Shown: positions 1 through 9,266, numbered from the stretch's first letter. The stretch is DNA of 64,000 nucleotides from Arthrobacter sp. Leaf69 (GCF_001422645.1 NZ_LMLR01000001.1:312325-376324), one strand, 5' to 3'. The notes: generated by a model not told the origin, from the letters alone. Program-made: numbers and translations.

Positions 1-1141
1 CGGCCCCGGCAGTCAGGGATCCGGTCTGGCCGTGCAGCGGCGGATAGAGAGTGCCGGCCTCTGCGCGTTTCCGTGCCGTGAGTGCAGGCAGGTCACCCCG
101 CAAGGATCCGGGCTGCTGCGGCATGGCGGGAGCGTCGCTGCCCAGGGCCAGCGACCAGCCGCTTCCCAGAGCGGCCACGGACTCATGCTTGACGTCGTAG
201 TAGCCCTTTTTCACGCCGACGGCAATGCCTCGGGCACCCGCGGCAGCCGCCAGCAGATGGATGTGGAAGCGGCTGGTGACCCAGGTCTGCTGGGCGGACA
301 GGGGAAGGCCGTGGGTCCAAACCTGGGCGAATGATATGAACCGGGTCTCGGGGATGAGGTCTGCCATGCGCTCGTAGGCGGCATGGTCGACGCCGGGAAT
401 CGCCTCGACGTAGTAAGCCTTGGTCCCTCGGCGGCGGGCAGCCTCGACCTCCGTCCGTGCCAGTTCGACGGCGGCCTGGAACCGTCCGGGATCAGCCATG
501 TCGCTCTGGATGCAGACATAAAGTCCCGATGGGGCGTCGTTGCGCCCGATTTCCCCGGTGACGCCCAGGAACGCGTCGTCGAGGCCCAGTTCCAGCCCGT
601 GTGCGTCGGCGCTGGCCTGGTCCCGTGCGTGGGCGTGATCGAAACCCCGGAACAGCGGGGCTTCCGCGGGGGCCGGAGCGAGCGCCGGCATCAGGCCCTG
701 TCCGGTGGCGTAAAGCTTTGCCCCGGTCAGTTCACTGACGGCACGCATGCCGACGACGAGGCCGGCGTGGTGCGGCCACGTGTCGTTGACGTAGCCGCCG
801 CCGATGAGATGCAGGGACCCGGCTTCCCGAAGCTTGAGGATGCCCAGATCGTAGGCCGGCGTGCCGAAGCCGGCAACGCGTTCGCGGATGTTTTTCGCCG
901 CCACTTCGGCGGGGAGCTCGGCGTTGTCGTGGACCAGGCGCCAGAGCGTGTTGGTGACCCGAAGCCGCGGGTGCATGCCCTCGAACAGTACCTGCGCCAT
1001 GCCGGGTTGGGGGCAGTCCAGCCAGACGTCGGCGTCGGGGCGGGCTACGGCCAGGTATTTCAGCCACGCAGCGGCGATGAACTCATCGCCGAAGTTGGGG
1101 TGGCCGGAGCTGCCGACCAGGTAAATGATTCGCGAATTCAT
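1..1141 (-). CDS. Polysaccharide pyruvyl transferase family protein (3' end outside window)
   Basis: The reading frame opens with ATG at 1141 and stays open to the left edge, so about 380 residues are seen and the C-terminus is missing. The N-terminus reads MNSRIIYLVGSSGHPNFGDE, and a glycine-rich LIGGGYVNDTW motif follows near residue 125. Both are typical of the polysaccharide pyruvyl transferase (PF04230) fold, whose members add ketal-linked pyruvate to cell-surface glycans. The substrate cannot be told. Overlapping plus-strand frames look like G+C shadows. The neighbouring catalase gene on the same strand is separated by a terminator hairpin, so this gene probably has its own promoter. 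Confidence 0.75.
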   Translation of the reverse strand, partial: MNSRIIYLVGSSGHPNFGDEFIAAAWLKYLAVARPDADVWLDCPQPGMAQVLFEGMHPRLRVTNTLWRLVHDNAELPAEVAAKNIRERVAGFGTPAYDLGILKLREAGSLHLIGGGYVNDTWPHHAGLVVGMRAVSELTGAKLYATGQGLMPALAPAPAEAPLFRGFDHAHARDQASADAHGLELGLDDAFLGVTGEIGRNDAPSGLYVCIQSDMADPGRFQAAVELARTEVEAARRRGTKAYYVEAIPGVDHAAYERMADLIPETRFISFAQVWTHGLPLSAQQTWVTSRFHIHLLAAAAGARGIAVGVKKGYYDVKHESVAALGSGWSLALGSDAPAMPQQPGSLRGDLPALTARKRAEAGTLYPPLHGQTGSLTAGA

Positions 1142-1180
1142 CTACCCGACTATAGCGGCGCGGCCACGTTGTGATACACC

Positions 1181-1220
1181 AAGGGCACCCCGCCGCGCAT
1201 ATTCGCGGCGGGATGCCCTT
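1181..1220 (-). terminator. Hairpin terminator downstream of catalase
   Basis: Two 17-base arms (1181-1197 and 1204-1220) pair with a single mismatch around a 6-base loop. They lie 50 bases past the catalase stop codon. No strong T run follows, which is common in high-G+C actinobacteria. Confidence 0.6.
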
Positions 1221-1269
1221 CCCCAAACGGGGTGCCTACGGTGCGGGTGCCCCCGGCCGAGCCTGAGGA

Positions 1270-2769
1270 TCAGACCTTGTTGGCGGCCTCGGCGTCCGAC
1301 TCGACCTGGCCTGCACCCAGGTTGGCGCGCAGCTTGGCACCGAACTCGGCGTCGACGTTCGTCCAGTACTGGATGGCGCGTTCCTTGATCTCAGCGGTCT
1401 TGACGCCGCTGACGGCACCGGTGACGGTGTCCAGCAGGCGGGCCTTTTCGCCGTCGTTGAAGACCTCGCGGTACAGCGTGCCGGCCTGGCCGAAGTCGCC
1501 GTCCTCAGCGTGCAGGGAGTGCGCGGAGAGCGTCAGCTCGCCGTCGTTCTCCCAGCCGCCGCCGGCAACCGCAGGCTCCACGGCAGCCGGGCCGCCGACG
1601 GAGTTCGGTGCGTAGACCGGAACCGAGGGCGCGTTGAAGTGGTAGCGGCCGGCGCCGTCCTGGCTGTAGTTGTTGACCTGGTTCTTGGGCAGGTTGACCG
1701 GCAGCTGGGCGTGGTTGGTGCCCACGCGGTAGCGGTGCGCGTCCGCGTAGGAGAAGATGCGGGCCTGCAGCATCTTGTCCGGGGAGGCGGCGATACCCGG
1801 CACAAAGTTCGACGGCGCGAAAGCGGCCTGCTCGATCTGCGCGAAGTAGTTCTCCGGGTTCTTGTTCAGTTCCATGGTGCCGACCTTGATCAGCGGGTAG
1901 TCCCCGTGCGGCCAGACCTTGGTGAGGTCGAACGGGTTGAAGCGGTACGACTTGGCATCCTCGTACGGCATGACCTGGACGTGGAGGTCCCAGGACGGGA
2001 AGTTGCCGGCAGCGATGTTTTCCTGCAGATCGCGGATGTAGAAGTCGCCGTCAGCGCCGGCCAGTGCCTCGGCCTCGTCGCCGGTCATGGACTTGACGCC
2101 CTGGTTGGACTTGAAGTGGTACTTAACCCAGAAGCGCTCGCCCTCGGCGTTGATCCACTGGTAGGTGTGCGAGCCGTAGCCCTGCATTTCACGCCAGGAG
2201 GCCGGCAGGCCGCGGTCGCCCATGAGCCAGGTGACCTGGTGTGCGGACTCGGGGGAGAGGGTCCAGAAGTCCCACTGCATGTCGGCATCGCGCAGGTGGG
2301 TGCCCGGGAGACGCTTCTGCGAGTGGATGAAGTCCGGGAACTTGATGCCGTCGCGGATGAAGAACACCGGGGTGTTGTTGCCGACGAGGTCGTAGTTGCC
2401 CTCGGTGGTGTAGAACTTCACGGCGAAACCGCGGGGGTCGCGCCAGGTATCGGGGGACCCTGCCTCGCCGGCGACGGAGGAGAAGCGGATGAGCATCTCG
2501 GTCTCAGTGCCCGGCTGGAACAGTGCGGCCTTGGTGTACTTCGAGACGTCCTCGGAGGTCTTGAACGTGCCGAAGGCGCCGCCGCCCTTGGCATGCACCA
2601 CGCGCTCCGGCACGCGCTCGCGGTTGAACTGCGCCAGCTTTTCGATCAGGTAGTGGTCGGTGAGGATGATCGCGCCGTCAGCGCCGACGGATTTCGAGTG
2701 GGCATCGGAAGTGACCGGGGCGCCGGACTGTGTCGTGGACACGGCGGGCGCAGAGATGTGCTGAGTCAT
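1270..2769 (-). CDS. katA: Clade-3 type monofunctional heme catalase
   Basis: This 499-residue protein converts hydrogen peroxide to water and oxygen in the cytoplasm. The catalytic His is His59 in [12 protein letters not shown]. The distal Asn is Asn132 in [11 protein letters not shown], and the proximal heme-ligand Tyr is in [12 protein letters not shown]. The length fits the small-subunit catalases. The ATG is preceded by an AGGAG ribosome binding site. It starts 24 bases after the stop of the upstream Fur-family gene, so the two are almost certainly cotranscribed and controlled by that regulator. Confidence 0.96.
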   Translation of the reverse strand: MTQHISAPAVSTTQSGAPVTSDAHSKSVGADGAIILTDHYLIEKLAQFNRERVPERVVHAKGGGAFGTFKTSEDVSKYTKAALFQPGTETEMLIRFSSVAGEAGSPDTWRDPRGFAVKFYTTEGNYDLVGNNTPVFFIRDGIKFPDFIHSQKRLPGTHLRDADMQWDFWTLSPESAHQVTWLMGDRGLPASWREMQGYGSHTYQWINAEGERFWVKYHFKSNQGVKSMTGDEAEALAGADGDFYIRDLQENIAAGNFPSWDLHVQVMPYEDAKSYRFNPFDLTKVWPHGDYPLIKVGTMELNKNPENYFAQIEQAAFAPSNFVPGIAASPDKMLQARIFSYADAHRYRVGTNHAQLPVNLPKNQVNNYSQDGAGRYHFNAPSVPVYAPNSVGGPAAVEPAVAGGGWENDGELTLSAHSLHAEDGDFGQAGTLYREVFNDGEKARLLDTVTGAVSGVKTAEIKERAIQYWTNVDAEFGAKLRANLGAGQVESDAEAANKV

Positions 2770-2793
2770 CGTTCTCCTATTTCTTGTTTCTTC

Positions 2794-3261
2794 TTATTTA
2801 CGTTCGGCGGGAAGTTGTTGGGTGCGCTGGCAGTCCTGGCAGATGCCCTGGTACAGCACGTCGGCGATCTGGATGGTCATCGGCTTGGAGCCCTCATCCC
2901 AGTGCGGCGTCAGGCAGGGCGCGTGGCCGACGGCGCATTCGACGTCCTCCACCCGGCCGCAGCTGATGCACACGGCGTGGTGGTGGTTGTCGCCCACCCG
3001 CGTCTCGTACAGCGCAGGGGAGTGCGGGGGCTCAAACCGGCGCAACATCTGCAGGTCGGTCAGATCCCCCAGCACCACATAGACGGACTGCGCGGTCAGC
3101 TCGGGAAGTTCCTGGCGGGCAGCGGCGAGGATGTTCTCGGCGGGGGAATGCGGGTGATGCTCGACGGCGGCCAGCACTGCCAGCCGCTGCTTCGTCACCC
3201 GGCGGCCGTGGGCGCGCAGGGCGGCAGCCCATGCCTCGTGGGTGCCCGTCGAATCCGTCAT
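2794..3261 (-). CDS. Fur-family peroxide-type regulator
   Basis: The protein has about 155 residues with an N-terminal winged helix (RVTKQRLAVLAAVEHHPHS), the Fur-family HHHAVCISCG metal region and a second CQDC pair near the C-terminus. Both CxxC pairs are expected for the structural zinc site. Its position directly upstream of catalase suggests a FurA/PerR role: repressing katA and itself until peroxide oxidises the bound metal. I chose the ATG at 3261. An in-frame TTG at 3273 is possible but would leave almost no leader after the operator at 3278-3300. Confidence 0.92.
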   Translation of the reverse strand: MTDSTGTHEAWAAALRAHGRRVTKQRLAVLAAVEHHPHSPAENILAAARQELPELTAQSVYVVLGDLTDLQMLRRFEPPHSPALYETRVGDNHHHAVCISCGRVEDVECAVGHAPCLTPHWDEGSKPMTIQIADVLYQGICQDCQRTQQLPAERK

Positions 3262-3277
3262 GCCCCCATTCAAGCAT

Positions 3278-3300
3278 TTATTATGAGTCGATCATAATAA
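3278..3300 (-). promoter_or_regulatory. Fur/PerR-type operator palindrome
   Basis: TTATTATGA and TCATAATAA form a perfect 9-base inverted repeat with a 5-base spacer. It sits immediately upstream of the Fur-family gene. The A+T-rich sequence stands out from the surrounding DNA and resembles known Fur/PerR boxes. It probably mediates autoregulation of the fur-katA operon. Confidence 0.85.
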
Positions 3301-3400
3301 GGCGCGGCTTATGACTCCGCCGGGGCCGGCTTCCGTCGCGTCGCGCGCGGCACGCGCCGGGGTCACCGGGCCACCGGTCCTGCGCCACTAGAGTGTCCGG

Positions 3401-4672
3401 GTGGGGAATCTTCTGGCGGACATCACGCCCTTGCGCGAGAGTCCGGCGTTCCGCCGCCTGTGGCTGGGATCCGCCGTCGCGGCCCTGGGCAGCCAGTTGA
3501 CCCTGGTGGCCGTGAGCCTTGAGGTTTACCGGCTCACCCAGGACAGCCTGTACGTCGGGCTGCTGAGCATCTTCGCCCTCGTCCCTCTGGTAGTCGGCGG
3601 GCTGCTGGGCGGGTCGATCGCCGATGCCCACGACCGCCGCACGGTGGCGCTCCTGGCCTCGTCGGTGCTGTGGCTGACCACCGCCTGCCTGGCCCTGCAG
3701 GCCTGGCTGCAGCTGGGGAATGTCTGGGTGCTGTATGCCCTTGTTGCGGTGCAGAGCGGCGCGCAGGCCATCAACCAGCCGGCCCGCAGCGCCATTATCC
3801 CGCTGCTGGTCCGCAAGGAGCTCCTGCCCGCCGCCAATGCGCTGAGCATGATGAGCTTCGGCCTTACCTTCACGGCCGGGCCGCTTTTGGCCGGGCTGCT
3901 GGTGGCAACGGTGGGGTTCGCCTGGACCTATACGGTCGACGTCGTCACCTTTGCCTTCGCACTGTGGGCCTTGCTGAGGCTGCCGGCCATGCCGCCGGGG
4001 GACCGGGCGCGGCCCGCGGGGCTGCGGTCCGTCGTCGAGGGCTTCCGCTTCCTGGGCACCCGACCCAACCTGAGGATGACCTTCGTCGTGGACATCATCG
4101 CGATGATCTTCGCCCAGCCCCGGGCCCTGCTGCCCGCGATCGGCGCCGTCATGATCGGCGGCGGCGAAACCACGGTGGGGATCCTGCTGGCGTCCACCGC
4201 CGTCGGCGCGTTCCTGGCCGGCCTCTTCTCCGGCCCGCTGGGTGCGGTGCGGCGGCAGGGAGCAGCCGTTGTCTGGTCCGTGATGGGCTGGGGCGCCTCG
4301 ATTGCCGGCTTCGGCCTCGTCGTTGTGCTCGCCGGGAACTCCGGCGCCGACGGCGTGACCTGGTGGCTGCTGCCCGCCGCCCTGTGCTGCGGGCTGGCCG
4401 GAATCGCAGACTCCGTCAGCGCCGTCTTCCGCACGACGATCCTGCAGTCATCCACGCCGGACCACCTGCGCGGCCGGCTGCAGGGCGTGTTCATCGTGGT
4501 GGTCGCCGGCGGGCCCCGGGTGGGGGACATGCTTGCGGGCGGGGGGACTAAAATTCTGAGTGAAGGCTGGGTTCTGCTTCTGGGCGGCCTGTTGTGCATC
4601 GCGGTGGCCTGGGCCGTGGCGCACTGGCAGTCGGGCTTCCTGAAGTACGACGCGCGGAACCCCGTGCCGTAG
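3401..4672 (+). CDS. MFS transporter, EntS/MFS_3-like exporter
   Basis: This 423-residue membrane protein has about twelve hydrophobic segments. The cytoplasmic loop after helix 2 reads GGSIADAHDRRTVALLA, which corresponds to MFS motif A. The start FRRLWLGSAVAALGSQLTLVAVSLEVY is typical of the MFS_3 group that includes enterobactin and macrolide exporters. The substrate cannot be assigned. A GTG start at 3401 is used because the conserved N-terminal region begins there. It is divergent from the fur-katA operon and lies 51 bases before the htpX start. Confidence 0.85.
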   Translation: MGNLLADITPLRESPAFRRLWLGSAVAALGSQLTLVAVSLEVYRLTQDSLYVGLLSIFALVPLVVGGLLGGSIADAHDRRTVALLASSVLWLTTACLALQAWLQLGNVWVLYALVAVQSGAQAINQPARSAIIPLLVRKELLPAANALSMMSFGLTFTAGPLLAGLLVATVGFAWTYTVDVVTFAFALWALLRLPAMPPGDRARPAGLRSVVEGFRFLGTRPNLRMTFVVDIIAMIFAQPRALLPAIGAVMIGGGETTVGILLASTAVGAFLAGLFSGPLGAVRRQGAAVVWSVMGWGASIAGFGLVVVLAGNSGADGVTWWLLPAALCCGLAGIADSVSAVFRTTILQSSTPDHLRGRLQGVFIVVVAGGPRVGDMLAGGGTKILSEGWVLLLGGLLCIAVAWAVAHWQSGFLKYDARNPVP

Positions 4673-4723
4673 CGGGACGTTTTCCGGGTGTGGGTCCACC
4701 GTCGGACGACTTCAGGAGGAACA

Positions 4724-5596
4724 GTGCATCAGCATCACAACGGACTGAAGACCGCAGCCCTTTTCGGTGTCCTGTGGGCGGTGCTCCTGGGTCTCGGCGC
4801 GCTGATGGCCTCCAGTATGGGCAGCTCCGCGCCGATCTGGATCATGGCCCTGGTTGGCGTCGCCACCACGGCCTACGGCTACTGGAACAGTGACAAGATC
4901 GCCATCCGGTCCATGCAGGCTTTTCCCGTGACGGAAGCCGAAGCGCCCCAGCTCCACCAGATTGTCCGGGAACTCTCCGCCACGGCGCAGCAGCCGATGC
5001 CGCGGATCTACATTTCACCCACGATGGCCCCGAATGCATTCGCGACCGGCCGGAGCCCGCAAAACGCCGCGGTGTGCTGCACCGAAGGCATCCTCCGGCT
5101 CCTCGACGCCCGGGAACTCCGCGGCGTGCTTGGCCACGAGCTGATGCACGTCTATAACCGGGACATCCTGACCTCGTCGGTGGCTGCCGCCGTCGCCGGT
5201 GTTATCACCTCGGTGGCTCAGATGTTCCTGATCTTCGGCGGCGGCGGGGACCGGCGCAACGCCAACCCCATCGCCGCGATTGCCATGGCGTTGCTGGCGC
5301 CGTTTGCGGCGTCGCTGATCCAGATGGCCATCTCCCGCACCCGGGAGTTCGACGCCGACGAGGACGGGTCCAGACTCACGGGAGACCCGCTGGCGCTCGC
5401 CTCAGCCCTGCGCAAGATCGAGCAGGGCGTGCAGCTGGCACCGCTGCCGCAGGACCAGCGGCTGGTCAACGCCTCGCACCTGATGATCGCGAACCCGTTC
5501 CGCGCCGGCGGTGTGGCGAAAATGTTCTCTACCCACCCGCCGATGAGCGAGCGCATTGGCCGGCTGGAGCGGATGGCCGGCCAGCCGCTGGGCTAA
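4724..5596 (+). CDS. htpX: HtpX-type membrane zinc metalloprotease
   Basis: This is an M48-family protease of about 290 residues that degrades damaged membrane proteins. Two N-terminal membrane segments (residues about 11-54) precede the zinc motif HELMH at 138-142. The downstream ligand Glu is in REFDADEDG, and NAFATGRSPQNAAVCC is characteristic of HtpX. I prefer the GTG at 4724, which has AGGAGG six bases upstream, over an in-frame ATG at 4688 with no ribosome binding site. Confidence 0.95.
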   Translation: MHQHHNGLKTAALFGVLWAVLLGLGALMASSMGSSAPIWIMALVGVATTAYGYWNSDKIAIRSMQAFPVTEAEAPQLHQIVRELSATAQQPMPRIYISPTMAPNAFATGRSPQNAAVCCTEGILRLLDARELRGVLGHELMHVYNRDILTSSVAAAVAGVITSVAQMFLIFGGGGDRRNANPIAAIAMALLAPFAASLIQMAISRTREFDADEDGSRLTGDPLALASALRKIEQGVQLAPLPQDQRLVNASHLMIANPFRAGGVAKMFSTHPPMSERIGRLERMAGQPLG

Positions 5597-5765
5597 CGTG
5601 GCGGCCGACTGCGGGTTGCGACGCGCTTAGCGTCCCGCGCGCGCAATGTCCCGCGGCGGGCGCAGTGTCCCGCGGCGCGGCGCGCGAAAGGGCTGCCGGC
5701 GCGGGAAGACCCGGTGCGACAGCCCTTTGGCGCGGCGTGCGGAAACGAGCGCCGCGGATAAGTGC

Positions 5766-6257
5766 CTAGCTTCGGAAGTTCACGAACTGCAGGTCGGCCT
5801 CGTCGAAGCCCTTCAGCAGGTTCATGGTTTCCTGGAGGTCATCGCGGGACTTGGAAGTCACACGGAGCTCGTCGCCCTGGATCTGTGACTTGACGGACTT
5901 GGGGCCCTCGTCGCGGATGAGCTTGTTGATCTTCTTCGCGAGGTCCTGCGCAATGCCCTCCTTGATGGTGGCTTCGAGCCGGAATTCCTTGCCGGACGCG
6001 TAGGGCTCGCCTGTGTCGAGGGACTTCAGGGAGATGCCGCGGCGGATGAGCTTGGACTGCAGCACATCCAGGACGGCGAGCACACGCTCCTCGGAGTTGG
6101 CCTTCATGAGGATCTTCTCGCCGCTGAAGTCCACCTCAGCGCCGACGCCCTTGAAGTCGTAGCGCTGGGCCAGTTCCTTCTGGGCCTGGTTCAGCGCATT
6201 GGCGACCTCCTGCTTGTCGACTTTGCTGACGACGTCGAATGTGGATTCGCCTGCCAT
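5766..6257 (-). CDS. YajQ family (UPF0234) nucleotide-binding protein
   Basis: The 163-residue protein matches the YajQ family over its whole length. It begins MAGESTFDVVSKVDKQEV and ends in a conserved LLKGFDEADLQFVNFR motif. Members consist of two ferredoxin-like domains and bind RNA or cyclic di-GMP in studied species. Its role in actinobacteria is not established. AGGAGGA precedes the ATG. It is a stand-alone gene convergent with htpX. Confidence 0.95.
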   Translation of the reverse strand: MAGESTFDVVSKVDKQEVANALNQAQKELAQRYDFKGVGAEVDFSGEKILMKANSEERVLAVLDVLQSKLIRRGISLKSLDTGEPYASGKEFRLEATIKEGIAQDLAKKINKLIRDEGPKSVKSQIQGDELRVTSKSRDDLQETMNLLKGFDEADLQFVNFRS

Positions 6258-6458
6258 GACTGTCCTCCTGTTGGTTGGGGGGTGCCCGGTGAGGGGCCGT
6301 TGGGTCTGGAATCCAGCCTAGTACGGATGCCCCTGTTGTGAAGGTTGGCGGCGTGTGGTCCCGTTTCACAGTCTGCTCAAAGCTGAGTCAGGGCGGGAAC
6401 GAAGTTTCGCGCGGCAGAGTTGCAGGAGTTGGAAGAGTCGCTTGAAAGGTGCCAGCTC

Positions 6459-6713
6459 ATGCAGAACAAGGCCGTCCACTATGTCATTCGTTCCACCGCG
6501 GCGGCCGCGGGCGGTTTCGCGACGGCCGCGACGTCGGTGGCGGCTGCAACGCTGGCGGCCTCGATCATCTTGAGCCCGGCCGCGGATGCCTCGTCGAGAC
6601 TGGACGGCGTCCACGCTGACCTGGCGCGCGCCGTACAGCTGAATCAGATCACGGAGGAGCAGGCCGCCCGGTTTGAGTCCAAACTCGCCGGCCGCATCCT
6701 CGGAGAAGCCTGA
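6459..6713 (+). CDS. Small hypothetical protein with hydrophobic Ala-rich segment
   Basis: This predicted 84-residue protein has a basic N-terminus, then an Ala/Thr-rich hydrophobic stretch (residues about 12-43) that could be a signal peptide or single membrane helix, and a charged helical tail. I chose the ATG at 6459 because GAAAGG lies upstream; a longer in-frame start at 6420 exists. I recognise no family. It lies just left of the tRNA-Tyr insertion site, in chromosomal backbone. Confidence 0.5.
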   Translation: MQNKAVHYVIRSTAAAAGGFATAATSVAAATLAASIILSPAADASSRLDGVHADLARAVQLNQITEEQAARFESKLAGRILGEA

Positions 6714-6874
6714 TTTTCCGGGCTTTTTGGCGCTTTATTGAACCGCTGGGACGCCGATTCGATTCTTCGGCGGAAGTTCTGTAAAGTTGTCTTGCCCGCG
6801 GTTGCTGGAAGTGGAACGAACTGGAAACAGTGGTTCTGAACACGGAAGCCGCGAGTGATCTTCTTTTGAAGTTC

Positions 6875-6956
6875 GGCAGATTACCCGAGCGGCCAAAGGG
6901 GGCTGACTGTAAATCAGCTGGCAACGCCTACGGGGGTTCGAATCCCTCATCTGCCA
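6875..6956 (+). tRNA. tRNA-Tyr (GTA)
   Basis: The sequence folds as a class II tRNA. The acceptor stem is GGCAGAT/ATCTGCC, the anticodon GTA sits in CTGTAAA, there is a long variable arm, and the T loop is GGTTCGAATCC. The CCA end is not encoded. From 6906 onward the gene lies inside the 52-bp att repeat, so its 3' portion was supplied by the integrated element. Confidence 0.97.
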
Positions 6957-6957
6957 C
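6906..6957 (+). repeat. attL: 52-bp direct repeat, 3' half of tRNA-Tyr
   Basis: This copy runs from the anticodon stem of tRNA-Tyr to one base past the discriminator. It is identical to 14157-14208. Here it completes a functional tRNA. Confidence 0.93.
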
Positions 6958-6980
6958 AGTCCCGGATTTCCGGGGAATTT

Positions 6981-7025
6981 AGACCCGTTTGGATCTCTTC
7001 GGAGGTCCGGACGGGTCTTCTTTTT
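6981..7025 (+). terminator. Terminator after tRNA-Tyr, supplied by the element
   Basis: AGACCCGT (6981-6988) pairs with ACGGGTCT (7011-7018) and is followed by TCTTTTTG. It lies inside the element, 24 bases after the tRNA, and so replaces the original tRNA terminator that now sits beyond attR. Confidence 0.8.
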
Positions 7026-7064
7026 GCCTATTTGTTGGGGAACTTGTGGGGGAAGCGTCCAGAA

Positions 7065-8276
7065 TCAGGCGCTGAAGGCCCGCGCATAGGCCGCGGTAAC
7101 GTCATCCTTCAGCCGCTGATCCTTGACCACGTCGAAATACAGGTCTGACGTGACGGTGATGGTGGAGTGCCCCAGGATTCGGGACACCACGGGCAGCGGC
7201 AGACCGTTCTGCAGCATGATCGTGGCGGCCAAGTGCCGGAGGCTGTGGAAAACGACTTTGGGCAGTCCCGCGCGTTCGGCCATGCGCCCGAAGGTCTTGG
7301 AGACGTTGTTGGGGATCAGCGGCGCTCCGAGGGCGTCCGTGAAGACCAGTCCCCGGTCATTGGCCCACGCTTCCCCGGCGATCAGGCGTTCCCGTCCCTG
7401 CTGGACCTTCCACGCCTTCAGCACGTCAGGCACCCAGCCCGCGAGCGGCACCCAGCGATCCTGCCCGGCCTTTGTCTTGACGGGCTGAAATACAACTTCC
7501 TTGCCCTGCAGCTGTGCCTGCTGCCGGACGGTCAGGTCCCCGGCCGCGAGGTCCACGTCTGACCAGCGGAGCCCGCAGACTTCCCCAAGCCGCATACCTG
7601 TGCCCACCGCAAACAGGATCAGCGGGACGAGGCGTTCCGCGTGACCCGATTCCTGGGCTTCCATCCAGCCCCGGAACTGGCCGAACTCTTCCGGGCTCCA
7701 CACGTCCCTCCGCTCCGCCGCTTCCTTGGAAACGTGAGCGCCGATAGTCGGGTCCCGGTGGATCTGGCCCGCCCTGAGGGCATCACGCAGCGCTGATCGG
7801 AGCGTGGCAACGATCCGCCGCTCTGTGGACGCACTGACCTGCTGATTCAGGGGCTTCCCCGCGTTCGCCTTCCGGACCTTGACCAGCATGGCGTCTATCT
7901 GAGACGCCTTCAGGTCGGACAGCCGAACGCCGCCAAGGTTCGGGGCTAGGTAGTTGTCCAAGTGCCCGCGGTAGGACCGGATGGTGGCCGCGCGGATGGT
8001 CTTAGCTGATTCCTTGGCCGCCAGCCACCGCTCCAGATACTGGCCTACGGTTTCCTTCCGCCGGTCAGCCTCCAACGTGCCTTCCTTGTGCGCCCGGATC
8101 GCCTTTGCCCGGGCTTGCTTGGCCGTCTCCTGATCCGGGAAACCCGATTCAGCAATGCGGAGCCGCTTACCGTCCTGACCGGGCGGGAACTCCACACTGA
8201 AGGCCCATTTGTGCCGCTTGCACCGGGCGGGGCATTCCTTGGTGCACCTCTGGTAGACGCCTGCTGCTTTAGCCAT
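7065..8276 (-). CDS. int: Tyrosine-family site-specific integrase
   Basis: This 403-residue recombinase integrates and excises the element at tRNA-Tyr. The N-terminus has closely spaced Cys/His residues (CTKECPARCKRH), suggesting a small zinc-binding arm-site domain. A SAM-like core-binding domain covers about 75-175. The catalytic residues are Arg229 (GTGMRLGE), His344 and Arg347 (FHSLRH), His370 (LGHS) and the nucleophile Tyr380 (SDLYFDVV). All are present, so it should be active. It reads toward the tRNA, and its first 8 bases overlap the end of the upstream gene, implying coupled expression. Confidence 0.96.
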   Translation of the reverse strand: MAKAAGVYQRCTKECPARCKRHKWAFSVEFPPGQDGKRLRIAESGFPDQETAKQARAKAIRAHKEGTLEADRRKETVGQYLERWLAAKESAKTIRAATIRSYRGHLDNYLAPNLGGVRLSDLKASQIDAMLVKVRKANAGKPLNQQVSASTERRIVATLRSALRDALRAGQIHRDPTIGAHVSKEAAERRDVWSPEEFGQFRGWMEAQESGHAERLVPLILFAVGTGMRLGEVCGLRWSDVDLAAGDLTVRQQAQLQGKEVVFQPVKTKAGQDRWVPLAGWVPDVLKAWKVQQGRERLIAGEAWANDRGLVFTDALGAPLIPNNVSKTFGRMAERAGLPKVVFHSLRHLAATIMLQNGLPLPVVSRILGHSTITVTSDLYFDVVKDQRLKDDVTAAYARAFSA

Positions 8277-8904
8277 TCTCTTTGTTCCTTTCGCCGTGAA
8301 TCAGTCCGCGCTTCCGGGCTTCCCTGACCCAGGCTTTTACGCGGTTGTCTTTGGTTAGTTGCGGGTCTTCCATGGTTGCGGCCAGCTGGTGCGCGACGGT
8401 CCGAACCGGGCGGGTATCCCCGGACCGGACCGCGGCGTTGTAGAGACCGGCCACGCGGGCAAAATGGGCGGCGTCATAGATGGACCGCCTGCCGCGCCTC
8501 GGGGTGCCTGCCAGTGGGTCCGCGTACGCCTTAGCCGTCGTGGCCGCTTCCGGGTTCCCCTTGCCCGCTAAAACATCCGAGATGCGGCCGTAGATCCAAT
8601 TGAGGCGGTTGCGGGTTTCCCCTATGACGGCGGCGACCTTGACGGTGCGCCATGCCTCCGGGGTGACCGGCTGGCCGTTCCGGGACCGAAGTTCGACGGC
8701 AATCGGTGTTGCCGTTTCCCCGTCGAGCGACCAAGTCACTGTGCCCTCCCATGGTGCCGTTTCATCGTGGGAGATCGACGCGAGGTCCAGCATGGCCGCA
8801 GCGGCGTCTGGGTCCATTCCAAGCCGGTCGACGGTGGTCTGCCATTCCTCGAAAGTGCCGGAGTTTTCCCCGCCTACCGGGACTGTGATCTTGTGCTCGT
8901 GCAT
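8269..8904 (-). CDS. Element protein with C-terminal helix-turn-helix-like tail, coupled to integrase
   Basis: The 211-residue protein has no family I can name with certainty. Its last 65 residues follow a pattern common in actinobacterial regulators, in which VAxLYxxAV is followed by a short HTH and then WVREARKRGLI. This suggests a DNA-binding tail. The N-terminal half is acidic and beta-rich, without recognisable motifs. The stop overlaps the integrase start by 8 bases, so it is likely translated with int and may control integration or excision. It is divergent from the excisionase-like gene across a 98-base gap. Confidence 0.7.
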   Translation of the reverse strand: MHEHKITVPVGGENSGTFEEWQTTVDRLGMDPDAAAAMLDLASISHDETAPWEGTVTWSLDGETATPIAVELRSRNGQPVTPEAWRTVKVAAVIGETRNRLNWIYGRISDVLAGKGNPEAATTAKAYADPLAGTPRRGRRSIYDAAHFARVAGLYNAAVRSGDTRPVRTVAHQLAATMEDPQLTKDNRVKAWVREARKRGLIHGERNKENG

Positions 8905-9002
8905 GTCGCCTTTCCGGATGAAATCGCCGTCCGGATAACAGGTCCGGCTGACTGGTTAGATTTATAGTCTACTTCTGACAAAGGCGGGGCACAATTGAGG
9001 AT

Positions 9003-9236
9003 GTGAGCAAACCACTAAGCACAGATGAAGTCTTGTCCCTGCCAGCGTCAATACAGCTGGAAACAGCGTGTAGCGCCCTCGGAATCTCCCAAGCCACGGG
9101 CTACCGGCTGGTGAAGGCGAATGCCTTTCCCTGCCCCGTGGTGAAGGCAGGCCGCGCCATCCGGGTCCCGAAAACGGGGCTCTTGCGGGTCCTGGGGCTC
9201 GAAGCCACCGAAGACCGCAGCGCTACCGGAGCCTGA
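9003..9236 (+). CDS. Excisionase-like (AlpA/MerR-type HTH) small DNA-binding protein
   Basis: This is a 77-residue protein with a single winged HTH: QLETACSALGISQATGYRLV, followed by a wing ending VVKAGRAIRVPKTGL. That is the layout of excisionase or AlpA-like proteins that set recombination direction in phages and islands. The start is GTG at 9003. It is the first gene of the rightward operon and divergent from the integrase unit. It could also be a transcriptional activator of the operon. Confidence 0.85.
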   Translation: MSKPLSTDEVLSLPASIQLETACSALGISQATGYRLVKANAFPCPVVKAGRAIRVPKTGLLRVLGLEATEDRSATGA

Positions 9237-9266
9237 CGCCGTGCCCGGTATCGGCCGGGGTGGACC

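Noticed and set aside
1510..3297. Plus-strand open frame of about 595 residues.
   Set aside because: It is antisense to katA and the Fur-family gene, both with clear catalytic or metal motifs, and shows typical shadow composition.
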